A stretch of DNA of 41,695 nt, taken from positions 1-41,695 of the forward strand of contig JASCPG010000022.1 of the NCBI GenBank assembly GCA_029960085.1. Reading direction: 5' to 3'. The position numbers and the translations under genes were made by a program. Source of the stretch: Microbacteriaceae bacterium PS02067 (GTDB lineage: Bacteria > Actinomycetota > Actinomycetes > Actinomycetales > Microbacteriaceae). The notes below the pieces were generated by a model. It was not told where the DNA came from. It was given only the letters and a program-made list of their open reading frames with translations, and searched no databases. Below are positions 8,690-18,180 of the stretch, piece by piece (the stretch's first letter is position 1; the number at the start of each line of letters is the position of its first letter).

Positions 8690-11079
8690 GACTCTTCGCT
8701 GGGAGGCGTCGCCACGACCGGCGTGCCGCTCAGCGCGGCGGTCGTCACGCGGCGCCGTCCGCGGCCCTGACCGGGAGCCTTCGGCTCCGGCAGGGCGCTC
8801 AGCACCGAGTCGAGGAGCATGTCCTTCTCGGTCTTCGGAGCGCCGGATGCCGCGGCATCCGCCTTGTCCGAACGTCCACCGCGACCCTCCCCACGCTTGC
8901 GACGGGGCTTCTTCGGGGCCTCCGCGGGCTTCTCGGCGGCGACGTCGGCAGCCTCTCCGGCGGGCGCGTCCTCATCCGTCGCCGCATCGTGGTGGATCGT
9001 CGAGGCGGCGATCGCGGCGAGCGCGGACTTCGCGCCCTCCGTGATCACGTGCGTGCCGCCGTTCGCGCCGTTCCCGTTCGCGCCGGCGCCGCTGCCGCCG
9101 GACGACGAACGCGATCGGCGACCGGACTGCCCGTTGCCCGCGGGGGCCGCCGAGCGGTGCTTCACGACGGGGTCGTGGTGGACGATGACGCCGCGGCCCG
9201 CACAGACCTCGCACGGCTCGCTGAACGTCTCGAGGAGGCCGAGCCCGAGCTTCTTGCGGGTCATCTGCACGAGACCGAGGGACGTGACCTCGGCGACCTG
9301 GTGCTTCGTCCGGTCGCGGCTCAGGCACTCGATGAGGCGACGCAGCACCAGATCGCGGTTCGATTCGAGGACCATGTCGATGAAGTCGACGACGATGATG
9401 CCGCCGATATCGCGCAGACGCAGTTGCCGGACGATCTCTTCCGCCGCCTCGAGGTTGTTCTTCGTGACGGTCTCCTCGAGGTTTCCGCCGGAGCCGACGA
9501 ACTTCCCCGTGTTGACGTCGACGACCGTCATCGCCTCGGTGCGGTCGATGACCAGCGAGCCGCCCGAGGGCAACCACACCTTGCGGTCGAGCGCCTTCTC
9601 GATCTGCTCCGTCACGCGGTAGCGCTCGAACGGGTCCTGCTCGTCCTCGTACTTCTCGACGCGCTCGAGAAGGTCGGGCGCGACGCCCGTGAGGTACGCC
9701 GTGATGGTCTGGTACGCGTCCTCGCCCTGGATGAGCATCTTCGAGAAGTCCTCGTTGAAGACATCCCGCACGATCTTCACGAGAAGGTCGGGCTCGGAAT
9801 GCAGGAGGTACGGCGCCTGCTGCGTCTCGACCTGCTGGGAGATGTGCTCCCACTGGCTCGTGAGACGCTGCACGTCGCGGGTCAGCTGGTCCTCGGTCGC
9901 GCCCTCGGCGGCCGTGCGGACGATGACGCCGCTCGACTCCGGGAGCACCTCCTTGAGGATCCGCTTGAGGCGCGCCCGCTCGGTGTCGGGGAGCTTCCGC
10001 GAGATGCCGTTCATGGCGCCGCCGGGCACGTACACGAGGTATCGGCCGGGGAGGGAGATCTGGCTCGTGAGGCGCGCACCCTTGTGCCCGACCGGGTCCT
10101 TCGTGACCTGCACGAGGACGCGGTCACCGGACTTCAGCGCCAGTTCGATGCGGCGCGGCTGGTTGCCGGTCTCGACGGCATCCCAGTCGACCTCACCGGA
10201 GTACAGGACGGCGTTGCGACCGCGCCCGATGTCGACGAACGCGGCCTCCATGGAGGGCAGAACGTTCTGCACGCGGCCGAGGTAGACGTTGCCGATGAGA
10301 GAGGACTCCTGGCTCCGCGCCACGTAGTGCTCGACGAGGACGTTGTCCTCGAGGACGGCGATCTGGATGCGCCCGTTCTTCGAGCGCACGATCATGTCGC
10401 GGTCGACCGCCTCGCGACGGGCGAGGAACTCCGCCTCGGTGACGACGGTGCGCCGGCGCCCGGCCTCGCGCCCGTCGCGGCGGCGCTGCTTCTTCGCCTC
10501 GAGGCGCGTCGATCCCTTGATGCGCTGCGGCTCCGTGATCAGTTCGACGGCGCGCTGGCGCGGCTGACGACCGCCACGCTCTGAGACGGGTGCGTCGTCG
10601 CCGTCGGTCCCCGACGCGCCGCCTCCGCGGCGGCGGTTGCGGCGCCGCGAACTCGAACCCTGTCCGATCCCCTGCTCGCCCTGCTCGTCACGATCGTCCT
10701 CGTCGAATCGCGCCGGGAGCGCGATGACCTCGGGAGCGTAGAAGAAGAGCTGCGTCGAGACCTGCGAGACGAACTCCGCGGGCAGGAGGCCGAGGGACAC
10801 CGCGGTGACGGCCTCCGTCACGACCTCCGCCTCGGCCACGACCTCTGCGACGGCTGCGGCCTCTGCCGCCTCTTCGGCGACCTCCTCCGCGACCACGGCG
10901 TCATCGACGATGCTCTCCGCATCGGCGACGGCGGCGGCATCCGCCTGCTCCTCTTCCGCGACGATCGCCTCCGCTTCCGCGATGACGTCCTCCTGCGGCG
11001 AGGCGTCCGACTGCGACGTCAGCGGCTGCGCTGCGTCATCGGATGCCGGGTCAAAAGTGTCATTGTTCTCATCGGCCAT
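8686..11079 (-). CDS. rne: Ribonuclease E/G family endoribonuclease
   Basis: This 797-residue protein starts with an acidic, Ala/Glu-rich extension (about 1-125), followed by a basic Arg/Gly-rich segment (about 140-215). The S1 RNA-binding domain begins near 230 (VRSKNGRIQIAVLED, VYLGRVQNVLPSMEAAFVDIG). The DNase I-like catalytic part has Mg ligands in VVDVNTG (Asp521) and VVDFIDM (Asp565). The Zn-link CEVC is at 623-626. A low-complexity basic C-terminal tail follows. It initiates decay and processing of mRNA and rRNA. This tail-core-tail layout is that of actinobacterial RNase E. The ATG at 11079 has GAGGAG upstream. Confidence 0.95.
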   Translation of the reverse strand: MADENNDTFDPASDDAAQPLTSQSDASPQEDVIAEAEAIVAEEEQADAAAVADAESIVDDAVVAEEVAEEAAEAAAVAEVVAEAEVVTEAVTAVSLGLLPAEFVSQVSTQLFFYAPEVIALPARFDEDDRDEQGEQGIGQGSSSRRRNRRRGGGASGTDGDDAPVSERGGRQPRQRAVELITEPQRIKGSTRLEAKKQRRRDGREAGRRRTVVTEAEFLARREAVDRDMIVRSKNGRIQIAVLEDNVLVEHYVARSQESSLIGNVYLGRVQNVLPSMEAAFVDIGRGRNAVLYSGEVDWDAVETGNQPRRIELALKSGDRVLVQVTKDPVGHKGARLTSQISLPGRYLVYVPGGAMNGISRKLPDTERARLKRILKEVLPESSGVIVRTAAEGATEDQLTRDVQRLTSQWEHISQQVETQQAPYLLHSEPDLLVKIVRDVFNEDFSKMLIQGEDAYQTITAYLTGVAPDLLERVEKYEDEQDPFERYRVTEQIEKALDRKVWLPSGGSLVIDRTEAMTVVDVNTGKFVGSGGNLEETVTKNNLEAAEEIVRQLRLRDIGGIIVVDFIDMVLESNRDLVLRRLIECLSRDRTKHQVAEVTSLGLVQMTRKKLGLGLLETFSEPCEVCAGRGVIVHHDPVVKHRSAAPAGNGQSGRRSRSSSGGSGAGANGNGANGGTHVITEGAKSALAAIAASTIHHDAATDEDAPAGEAADVAAEKPAEAPKKPRRKRGEGRGGRSDKADAAASGAPKTEKDMLLDSVLSALPEPKAPGQGRGRRRVTTAALSGTPVVATPPSEES

Positions 11080-11358
11080 CTCTGGCGTACTCCTCGGGGG
11101 CGGCTCCGCGGGCCTGCCCGGCAGATCTGGCGGATTCGCTCCGGTCCGGAGGTTCCGCGAACTATACGGTCTGCAGCCTCACCCGCTCTCCGGCGGGGCT
11201 CGTACTGCGCAAGGGCGGTCATCGCCCGAAGTCTTCGGTGATGCGCTGCGGCGCGGCCGCTGCGGTATCGGCGTCCATTATTCCACTTTCCTCCGACGAT
11301 TGCTCGTCGGCATCCGCGCCCGCCCGCACGACTATGCAGACGCATAGGATTCGGATGC
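11080..11358 (-). promoter_or_regulatory. Upstream region of rne; candidate -10 TATAGT
   Basis: This stretch of about 280 bases lies between two divergent genes. On the minus strand TATAGT at 11161-11166 is a plausible -10 box, about 80 bases before the rne ATG, but no -35 stands out at 16-18 bases. RNase E genes often carry long leaders that are cut by their own product. I see no repeat, RNA gene or convincing small coding sequence here. Confidence 0.35.
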
Positions 11359-11364
11359 CATAAT
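11359..11364 (+). promoter_or_regulatory. -10 box for a leaderless VKOR transcript
   Basis: CATAAT is followed by CGCCGC and then the ATG at 11371, the same six-base gap seen at three other genes here. No ribosome-binding site precedes the ATG. The first base departs from TAnnnT, so confidence is moderate. Confidence 0.45.
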
Positions 11365-11370
11365 CGCCGC

Positions 11371-11976
11371 ATGCCGACCCGAACTGTCGATACCCGCCCC
11401 CGCACGCTCGCCGTCTGGCTGGTGATCGCCGGTGTGATCGGCTGGATCGCCGCTTTCGCCCTGACGCTCGAGAAGTTCCACAAGCTGGGCGATCCCGACG
11501 CGGGCCCCGCGTCGTGCGACTTCAGCCCGCTCGTGCAGTGCTCGCGGAACCTCGACTCGTGGCAGGGCAGCGTGTTCGGATTCCCGAACCCGATCCTCGG
11601 CCTCACGGGATGGATGGCGCCGATCGTCGTCGGCATGGCGGTGCTCGCCGGCGCCCGCTTCGCCCGGTGGTTCTGGCTGGCGTTCGCCGCCGGCATCACG
11701 TTCGCGTTCGGCTTCGTGCTGTGGCTGATCGGCCAGAGCATCTTCGAGCTCGGCACACTCTGCCCCTGGTGCATGGTGACCTGGGCGGTCACGATCCCGA
11801 CGTTCTACGCCGTCTGGGTACAGCTGCTGAAGTCCGGCACGATCACGCGTTCGCCGGGCGTCCGAGCGTTCGGCGCGGCGCTGGCACCGTGGGTGCCTCT
11901 CATGGCATTCGTGACCTATGTGGTCGTCGCGCTCATCGCGCAACTCCGCCTCGACGTCATCGCGTCGCTCTTCTGA
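11371..11976 (+). CDS. Vitamin K epoxide reductase (VKOR) family membrane protein
   Basis: This 201-residue membrane protein has about five hydrophobic helices. Cys49 and Cys57 (SCDFSPLVQC) form the loop pair, and CPWC at 131-134 is the quinone-side redox motif typical of VKOR. Bacterial VKORs re-oxidise a DsbA-like partner with menaquinone as acceptor and so support disulfide formation outside the cell. No thioredoxin-like domain is fused, so the partner must be encoded elsewhere. It is convergent with ndk, seven bases away. Confidence 0.9.
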   Translation: MPTRTVDTRPRTLAVWLVIAGVIGWIAAFALTLEKFHKLGDPDAGPASCDFSPLVQCSRNLDSWQGSVFGFPNPILGLTGWMAPIVVGMAVLAGARFARWFWLAFAAGITFAFGFVLWLIGQSIFELGTLCPWCMVTWAVTIPTFYAVWVQLLKSGTITRSPGVRAFGAALAPWVPLMAFVTYVVVALIAQLRLDVIASLF

Positions 11977-11977
11977 G

Positions 11978-12001
11978 CGCGATCAGGCGAACCAGATCGC
12001 G
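11978..12001. terminator. Weak hairpin between the VKOR gene and ndk
   Basis: CGCGATC (11978-11984) and GATCGCG (11995-12001) can pair around a 10-base loop, just after the VKOR stop and over the last codons of ndk. It could serve both converging transcripts. There is no T-run, and the short stem makes it uncertain. Confidence 0.35.
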
Positions 12002-12399
12002 AGTTCGCGCGCGGCGGACTCCGGGCTGTCGCTGCCGTGCACGAGGTTCTGCTGCACCTTCTGACCCCAGTCGCGGCCGAAGTCGCCGCGGATCGTGCCG
12101 GGCGCGGCCGTCGTCGGGTCGGTCGTCCCTGCAAGCGAGCGGAAACCCTCGATGACGCGGTTGCCCGCGAGGCGGATCGCGACGACGGGGCCGGACAGCA
12201 TGAACTCCAGCAGCGGCTCGTAGAAGGGCTTGCCCTCGTGCTCGGCGTAGTGCTGAGCGAGGAGGTCGCGCTCGGGCTCGACGAGCTTGATGTCGACGAG
12301 TGCGTACCCCTTCGCCTCGATGCGGGCGAGGATCGCGCCGGTGAGGCCGCGCGCGACGCCGTCGGGCTTCACGAGGACGAGGGTCTCTTCCGTGGGCAT
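11983..12399 (-). CDS. ndk: Nucleoside diphosphate kinase
   Basis: This 138-residue enzyme moves phosphate between nucleoside tri- and diphosphates. LVLVKPDGVARGL opens the fold. GSDSPESAARELAIWF closes it, and the active-site His lies in NLVHGSDS. Length is standard. I start at the ATG at 12397-12399, one base after the upstream DUF4233 stop. It is the last gene of the ileS-folC-DUF4233-ndk group, so it is probably also under ileS T-box and promoter control, which is unusual for a constant metabolic enzyme but common in this order. Confidence 0.97.
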   Translation of the reverse strand: MPTEETLVLVKPDGVARGLTGAILARIEAKGYALVDIKLVEPERDLLAQHYAEHEGKPFYEPLLEFMLSGPVVAIRLAGNRVIEGFRSLAGTTDPTTAAPGTIRGDFGRDWGQKVQQNLVHGSDSPESAARELAIWFA

Positions 12400-12400
12400 G

Positions 12401-12811
12401 TCAGTCTCCGTTCTGGGCGGCACGTGCCGCGTTGCGGCGGTCGAGTGCGCCGCCCTTGATCGTCGCATATGCGTACATGGCTCCGAAAATGACGGCGACG
12501 ACGAGGAGGGCGGGAACGAGGATGCCACCGAGTGCGACGAGCACCTGCCACAGCCAGCCGAGGCCGACGCCCCAGGGGTGGCGCAGCACACCCACCGTCG
12601 CGATCATGAGGGCGGCCAGCACGGAACCGGCGACCACGCCCCACCAGTCGGGGATCTGCTCCGGCAGGGTGCCGAGGCCATAGATGACGAGCCCGCCGAG
12701 GAACACGATGATCGACTCGAAGCCGAGCACGACGGCGGCAAGCGACTCCGCGGCGCCGCGGGGGCGGCGCCCGCGGCGGGGCGTCGAGGACCCGGTGGCG
12801 TCGTCGCTCAC
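12401..12811 (-). CDS. DUF4233 domain-containing membrane protein
   Basis: This protein of about 136 residues has four hydrophobic helices (AAVVLGFESIIVFLGGLVIYG, then VVAGSVLAALMIATVGVL, and two more) and a basic N-terminus, RRGRRPRG. The family is found between folC and ndk in many Actinobacteria and has no known function. I prefer the GTG at 12811, whose GTGA overlaps the folC stop. A GTG nine bases earlier (12820) would add three residues. Confidence 0.85.
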   Translation of the reverse strand: MSDDATGSSTPRRGRRPRGAAESLAAVVLGFESIIVFLGGLVIYGLGTLPEQIPDWWGVVAGSVLAALMIATVGVLRHPWGVGLGWLWQVLVALGGILVPALLVVAVIFGAMYAYATIKGGALDRRNAARAAQNGD

Positions 12812-14160
12812 GCGCGCCACCCGTCCTTCCAGTCCTCTTCAGCTGCGAGCTGCAATGCCTGGCCCGCGAGCACGACGCTGCCGGCGATCACGACAGCGCG
12901 GCGGTCGGAGCTCGACGCCCACTCCCGGGCGGCGTCAGCCGCGTCGGCGAGGTCGGGGTGCACGGTGACCTGCGCGCCGGCGGCTTCCGCGACGTCCGCG
13001 ATCGTGTCGGCGTCTGCGGCGCGCTCGGAATCGGGCGCGGTCGCGAAGATGTGCGCCGCGACGGGAGCGAGCGTGCCGACGATCCCTGCGACGTCCTTGT
13101 CTCCGAACGCGCCGAGGACGATGCCCCACTCGTCGAAGTCGAAGGAGTCGCCGAGCGCCTGCACGAGGGAGCGGGCACCGTGCGGGTTGTGGGCGCTGTC
13201 GACGAGCACGGTGGGTGCGACGCCGACGAGCTGCAGGCGGCCGGGCGAGGTGACCTCGGCGAGCCCCTCCGCGACGACGTCGGTCGCGAGCGCCTGTTCG
13301 CCGCCCCCGATGAGCGACTCGACGGCGGCGATCGCAAGGGCGGCATTGTGGCCCTGGTGCGCGCCGTACAGCGGCAGGTAGAGATCGTCGTACGTGCCCG
13401 CGAGCCCCCGCACGCCGATCTGCTGCCCGCCGACGGCGAGGTGCTGCGTCGTGAGGCCGAACTGCTGGCCTTCGACCGCAAGGCTGGCGTCCTTCGCCGC
13501 CGCGGCGCGCTGCAGCACGGCCAGCGCCGCGGCATCCTGCTCGGCGGAGACGACGGCGGCACCGTCCTTGATGATGCCCGACTTGACGGTCGCGATCTCC
13601 GCGATCGTCTCGCCGAGCTTGTCGGCGTGGTCGATGTCGATCGGCGCGATGACCGCGACGTCGCCGTCCGCGGTGTTGGTCGAGTCCCAGGCGCCGCCCA
13701 TGCCGACTTCGACGACCGCGACGTCCACGGGGGCGTCGGCGAACGCGACGAAGGCGAGCACCGTGAGGAGTTCGAAGAACGTCAGCGGCGCGTCGCCGGA
13801 TGCCTGGAGCTCTGCATCCACGATGCCGACGAAGGGCTCGATCTCGTCCCAGGCATCCGCGATCAGGGCATCCTCGATCGGGGCGCCGTCGATCATGATG
13901 CGCTCGGTGAAGCGCTCCAGGTGCGGGCTCGTGAACAGCCCCGTCCGAAGACCGTGTGCGCGCACGATCGACTCGATCATGCGCGACGTCGATGTCTTGC
14001 CGTTCGTGCCGGTGACGTGCACGACCCGGTACGTCTTCTGCGGGTCGTCGAGGAGTTCCAGCACGCGGCGCGTCCGCTCGACGCGCGGCTGCACCCACTG
14101 CTCCCCCTGCCGTGTCAGCAGGCTCGCGTACACGGCGTCCGCGCGAGTGCGATCGCTCAC
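12808..14160 (-). CDS. folC: Bifunctional folylpolyglutamate / dihydrofolate synthase
   Basis: This 450-residue Mur-ligase-type enzyme adds glutamate to dihydropteroate and to folates. The ATP loop [12 protein letters not shown] is at about 50-61, [13 protein letters not shown] follows, and [12 protein letters not shown] is the metal-binding signature. [14 protein letters not shown] begins the C-terminal domain. The GTG start overlaps the ileS stop (GTGA). It is coupled to ileS on one side and DUF4233 on the other. Confidence 0.95.
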   Translation of the reverse strand: MSDRTRADAVYASLLTRQGEQWVQPRVERTRRVLELLDDPQKTYRVVHVTGTNGKTSTSRMIESIVRAHGLRTGLFTSPHLERFTERIMIDGAPIEDALIADAWDEIEPFVGIVDAELQASGDAPLTFFELLTVLAFVAFADAPVDVAVVEVGMGGAWDSTNTADGDVAVIAPIDIDHADKLGETIAEIATVKSGIIKDGAAVVSAEQDAAALAVLQRAAAAKDASLAVEGQQFGLTTQHLAVGGQQIGVRGLAGTYDDLYLPLYGAHQGHNAALAIAAVESLIGGGEQALATDVVAEGLAEVTSPGRLQLVGVAPTVLVDSAHNPHGARSLVQALGDSFDFDEWGIVLGAFGDKDVAGIVGTLAPVAAHIFATAPDSERAADADTIADVAEAAGAQVTVHPDLADAADAAREWASSSDRRAVVIAGSVVLAGQALQLAAEEDWKDGWRA

Positions 14161-17100
14161 GGCTGTCCTCCGATCCGGGTCACGGCGACGTGGAAGCCGC
14201 CGGTGTTCGCGTACGTTCCGGCGGGGACGTACCCGACATATTCGGGGTTCGCTCCGAACGCGAGCGGGTACCAGACCTCGCCCGGCGCGTCGGCGGGAAG
14301 ATGTATGTCGCGCTCGGCGACCGCGAGGCGGTGCGCGATGGCGAGCGTCTCCTCGGCGACGCGGGCGGTGTCGAAGGCCGACGCGACGGCGTCACCGTCG
14401 GCGGCGGCGGCGAACAGGAGCCCGAGGCGGATGCGATCGCTCACGTCGAAGCCGGCGGCCTTGCGGGTGTCCTGCACGGCGCGGATGACGTCGCGCGCGA
14501 GGCCCTCTGCCTCGAGCTCGGGCGTCGTCAGCGTGTCGAGCAGGACGAAGCCGCCGCCCGACAGCAGGGCGATCGCCGTGCCGTCGGCGACACCGCCTGC
14601 TTCGAGGGCGATCTCGTACTCCCCCGGTTCGAGCGGGATGCCGTCGACGATAACGGTGCCAGCCGATTCCTCCCACAGACCGTTCCGGGCACCGGCGATG
14701 ACGTGCTGCACCTGCTTGCCGAGCCGCGGGCCCAGCGCACGAGCGTTGACCGTCAGGCGCCGGCTGATCCCGTATTGCTCCGCGAGCCCGTCGCTCAGCG
14801 GCACGAGGTCGACCTGCTTCACGTTGAGCTCTTCGCGGATGGTGTGTCCGAAGGCATCCAGCCCCGCGACGTCGGCTGTCGCGACGGTGAGGAGCGGCAG
14901 CGGCAGTCGCACGCGCTTGCCGGCCTTCTTCCGGAGGGCGTTGGCGACCGACGACACCTCCCGCACAGCATCCATCGCCGAGCGGATCGCGGGTGAGGCG
15001 GGGAAGGCGGCGGCGTCCGGCCAGTCGGTGAGGTGCACGCTTCGTCCGCCCGTGAGCCCCTGCCAGATCCGTTCGGACACGAGCGGGATGAGCGGTGCGG
15101 CGACGCGCGTCAGCGTCTCGAGCACCGTGTACAGGGTGTCGAACGCCTCGGTGCTCCTCGGGTCAGCGGTCACGCCGACCCAGAAGCGGTCGCGCGAGCG
15201 CCGGATGTACCAGTTGGTGAGCGCCTCGGCGAAGTCACGCAGACGCGCGGCCGCCGTCGTCGAGTCGAGCGACTCGAGATCGGATGCCACGTCGCGCACG
15301 AGATCTCCCGTGAGCGCGAGGATGTAGCGGTCCATCACATCGGTCGAATCGGTGCGCCAGCGGGCCTCGTAGCCCTCGCCGGATGCCCCGCCCGCCGCGT
15401 TCGCGTAGGTCGCGAAGAAGTACCACGCGTTCCAGAGGGGCAGCAGGAACTCACGCACACCCGCGCGGATGCCCTCCTCGGTCACGACGAGGTTCCCGCC
15501 CCGCAGCACGGACGACGCCATGAGGAACCAGCGCATGGCATCCGAGCCGTCGCGGTCGAAGACCTCGGAGACATCCGGGTAGTTGCGCAGCGACTTCGAC
15601 ATCTTCTGGCCGTCGCTGCCGAGCACGATGCCGTGGCACGCGACGCCGGAGAATGCGGGCCGACCGAACAGCGCGACCGACAGGACGTGCATCACGTAGA
15701 ACCAGCCGCGCGTCTGGCCGATGTACTCGACGATGAAGTCGGCGGGCGCGTGCGTGTCGAACCACTCCTGGTTCTCGAACGGGTAGTGCACCTGGGCGTA
15801 GGGCATGGAGCCGGAGTCGAACCAGACGTCGAACACGTCCTCGATGCGGCGCATCGTCGAACGGCCGGTCGGGTCGTCGGGGTTCGGTCGGGTGAGGTCG
15901 TCGATGTACGGCCGGTGGAGGTCCACCTCGCCCGCCTCATTGACGGGGAGCCGGCCGAAGTCGCGCTCGAGGTCGGCGAGCGAGCCGTACACGTCGACGC
16001 GCGGGTACTCCGGGTCGTCGCTCTTCCACACCGGGATCGGCGACCCCCAGAAGCGGTTGCGGCTCACCGACCAGTCGCGCGCTCCCTCGAGCCACTTGCC
16101 GAACTGACCGTGCTTGACGTTCTCGGGCGCCCACGTGATCTGCTCGTTCGCCGCGAGCAGATCGTCCTTGATGTCGGTGACCCGCACGAACCAGCTCGAG
16201 ACGGCCTTGTAGATGAGGGGGTTCCGGCAGCGCCAGCAGTGCGGGTAGGAGTGCTCGTAGGATGCCTCGCGCAGGAGCTGTCCCTCCGCCTTCAGCAGAC
16301 GGATGAGGGGGCGGTTGGCATCCATCCACAGCTCGCCCGCGACGTCGGACACGGGCGAGAGGAACCGCCCGCCGTCGTCGAGGCTCAGGATCGTGGGGAT
16401 GCCCGCGGCATCGGCGAGGCGCTTGTCGTCCTCACCGTAGGCGGGGGCCTGGTGCACGATACCCGTGCCGTCGCTCGTCGTGACGTAGTCGTCGACGAGG
16501 ATCCGCCAGGCATCCTCGGTGCCCCACGTCTCGGCATCCGCGTAGTAGTCGAACAGGCGGTCGTAGTGCACGTCGGCGAGGTCCGCGCCCCGCACGGTCT
16601 GCTCGACGGCCTCGGCCGCCTCGGCCGGGTTCTCGTACCCGAGGTCCTTCGTGTAGCCCGCGAGCAGGTCGGATGCCAGGAGGTAGCGGTGCGCCGTGGC
16701 CGCCTCCGTGTCGCCGACGACGTCCGCCGCGCCCTTCGGGCCGCCCGGCAGCACGACGTACTCGATGTCGGGACCGACTGCGAGGGCCAGGTTCGTCGGC
16801 AGCGTCCACGGGGTCGTCGTCCACGCGAGAGCGCGGACCCCGGTGAGACCGAGCGACTCCGCCTTCTGGCCCACGAGCGGGAACGTGACGGTCACCGACG
16901 GGTCCTGACGCATCTTGTAGACGTCGTCGTCCATGCGCAACTCGTGGTTCGACAGGGGGGTCTGGTCGCGCCAGCAGTACGGCAGCACACGGTAGCCCTC
17001 GTAGGCGAGACCCTTGTCCCAGAGGCTCTTGAACGCCCACAGCACCGACTCCATGAAGCCCGTGTCGAGCGTCTTGTAGCCGCGCTCGAAGTCGACCCAG

Positions 17101-17564
17101 CGAGCCTGGCGGGTGACGTAGTCCTCCCACTGCTGGGTGTACTCGAGCACCGACTCCTTGGCCTTCGCGTTGAACGACGCGATGCCCATGTCCTCGATCT
17201 CGCTCTTCTCGGTGATGCCGAGCTGCTTCATGGCCTCGAGCTCGGCGGGGAGGCCGTGCGTGTCCCACCCGAAGACCCGGTCGACCTTCTTGCCGCGCAT
17301 GGTCTGGAACCGAGGGAAGAGGTCCTTCGCGTACCCGGTCAGCAGGTGCCCGTAGTGCGGGAGTCCGTTCGCGAACGGCGGGCCGTCGTAGAAGACCCAC
17401 TCCTCGGCGCCCTCGCGCTGCGCGATCGACGCCCGGAAGGTGTCGTCGGCGGCCCAGTAGGCGAGCACGTCGCGCTCGATCTCGGGGAAGCGTGGGCTCG
17501 GCACGACCGTGTCGGCGGCGGGGCCGAAAGCCGAGGCCGACGTCGAGGGGCGGGGGTAGGTCAT
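14157..17564 (-). CDS. ileS: Isoleucyl-tRNA synthetase (IleS2-like type)
   Basis: This 1135-residue class I synthetase charges tRNA-Ile. Its class signature is HYGH at 70-73, within [18 protein letters not shown], and KMSKS is at 654-658. The editing domain lies between them and the anticodon-binding region follows. The [12 protein letters not shown] form and the length match the eukaryote-like IleS2 group, which is known for low mupirocin sensitivity. That property is inferred here. Of two close starts, the ATG at 17562-17564 has GGAG at proper spacing, while the GTG six bases upstream does not. It heads the ileS-folC-DUF4233-ndk operon under a T-box. Confidence 0.97.
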   Translation of the reverse strand: MTYPRPSTSASAFGPAADTVVPSPRFPEIERDVLAYWAADDTFRASIAQREGAEEWVFYDGPPFANGLPHYGHLLTGYAKDLFPRFQTMRGKKVDRVFGWDTHGLPAELEAMKQLGITEKSEIEDMGIASFNAKAKESVLEYTQQWEDYVTRQARWVDFERGYKTLDTGFMESVLWAFKSLWDKGLAYEGYRVLPYCWRDQTPLSNHELRMDDDVYKMRQDPSVTVTFPLVGQKAESLGLTGVRALAWTTTPWTLPTNLALAVGPDIEYVVLPGGPKGAADVVGDTEAATAHRYLLASDLLAGYTKDLGYENPAEAAEAVEQTVRGADLADVHYDRLFDYYADAETWGTEDAWRILVDDYVTTSDGTGIVHQAPAYGEDDKRLADAAGIPTILSLDDGGRFLSPVSDVAGELWMDANRPLIRLLKAEGQLLREASYEHSYPHCWRCRNPLIYKAVSSWFVRVTDIKDDLLAANEQITWAPENVKHGQFGKWLEGARDWSVSRNRFWGSPIPVWKSDDPEYPRVDVYGSLADLERDFGRLPVNEAGEVDLHRPYIDDLTRPNPDDPTGRSTMRRIEDVFDVWFDSGSMPYAQVHYPFENQEWFDTHAPADFIVEYIGQTRGWFYVMHVLSVALFGRPAFSGVACHGIVLGSDGQKMSKSLRNYPDVSEVFDRDGSDAMRWFLMASSVLRGGNLVVTEEGIRAGVREFLLPLWNAWYFFATYANAAGGASGEGYEARWRTDSTDVMDRYILALTGDLVRDVASDLESLDSTTAAARLRDFAEALTNWYIRRSRDRFWVGVTADPRSTEAFDTLYTVLETLTRVAAPLIPLVSERIWQGLTGGRSVHLTDWPDAAAFPASPAIRSAMDAVREVSSVANALRKKAGKRVRLPLPLLTVATADVAGLDAFGHTIREELNVKQVDLVPLSDGLAEQYGISRRLTVNARALGPRLGKQVQHVIAGARNGLWEESAGTVIVDGIPLEPGEYEIALEAGGVADGTAIALLSGGGFVLLDTLTTPELEAEGLARDVIRAVQDTRKAAGFDVSDRIRLGLLFAAAADGDAVASAFDTARVAEETLAIAHRLAVAERDIHLPADAPGEVWYPLAFGANPEYVGYVPAGTYANTGGFHVAVTRIGGQP

Positions 17565-17570
17565 TGTCAC

Positions 17571-17772
17571 TCCAGCAGGTGCGTTGCGTCTTGCGATGCT
17601 TCCTGCGAGGACGATCTGCGCTTGCGCACTGACCGCGGTACCACCCCGCTTGCCCGTCGCCGGGCCTCTCGTGCTGCGGCTGTGACGGGCCTGCCCCGCG
17701 CGGGTCTAGTTGTCCTGGCGAACCGGGACGTTCTTCCGCGAGCTCCCCGGTGATGGCCGGATCGATGCTGGT
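17571..17772 (-). promoter_or_regulatory. T-box riboswitch of ileS (ultrashort stem I, translational type)
   Basis: On the minus strand the T-box core GGGTGGTACCGCGG lies at about 17633-17646. Near the 5' end CCGG-CCATCA-CCGG (17747-17760) forms a tiny stem I with ATC in the loop (17752-17754), the Ile codon acting as specifier, followed by GGGGAGC. Actinobacterial ileS T-boxes of this sort sense uncharged tRNA-Ile and expose the ribosome-binding site instead of controlling termination. I see no terminator T-run before ileS, in line with translational control. Confidence 0.88.
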
Positions 17773-17778
17773 GCGCCC

Positions 17779-17784
17779 ATCATA
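17779..17784 (-). promoter_or_regulatory. -10 box of the ileS operon (TATGAT)
   Basis: TATGAT on the minus strand would start transcription near 17772, placing the T-box stem I at the very 5' end of the RNA. No good -35 is visible. The first repeat unit of the neighbouring array begins only nine bases further upstream, so the -35 region lies inside the repeat. Confidence 0.55.
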
Positions 17785-17792
17785 CCGTGGCC

Positions 17793-18164
17793 CGTTTCGA
17801 CTCCCCGCTCCGCGCCTCGCTCAACGACCGGAGGTGCCACCCGACCGTTGACCGAGCGCAGCGCGGCCCCCCCCCGGTCGTTGACCGAGCGCAGCGCGCC
17901 CCCCCGGTCGTTGACCGAGCGCAGCGAGTGGAAACGCCCGTGACATGACGCGTTTCGACTCGCCGCGGAGCGGCTCGCTCAACGACCGGCGCGGCTGCAC
18001 CCCCGGTCGTTGACCGAGCGGAGTCCGTGCCCCGGTCGTTGACCGAGCGCAGCGAGTGGAAACGCCTGTGACATGACGCGTTTCGACTCGCCGCTGCGCG
18101 GCTCGCTCAACGACCGGAGATGCGGAACCCCCCGGTCGTTGACCGAGCGCAGCGAGTGGAAACG
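17793..18164. repeat. Inverted-repeat array 1 (REP-like units)
   Basis: This non-coding stretch of about 370 bases between ileS and cofE holds nine units. Forward units begin CCGGTCGTTGACCGAGCG and end GAGTGGAAACG. Reverse units begin CGTTTCGACTC and end GGCTCGCTCAACGACCGG. Complete forward+reverse pairs lie at 17904-17989 and 18032-18117. A lone reverse unit is at 17793-17831 and a lone forward unit at 18132-18164. Shortened forward units start at 17841, 17874 and 18003. The same unit recurs upstream of valS. Similar GGTCGTTGA...GAGCGAG repeats are widespread between genes in Actinobacteria; the function is unknown. Confidence 0.92.
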
Positions 18165-18180
18165 TCGCGCGCGGCGGGGG

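Noticed and set aside
15033..17753. Open frame of 906 codons on the plus strand opposite ileS
   Set aside because: It is the antisense of a clear synthetase gene, has an Arg/Val/Asp-rich composition typical of GC-rich shadow frames, and shows no family motif.
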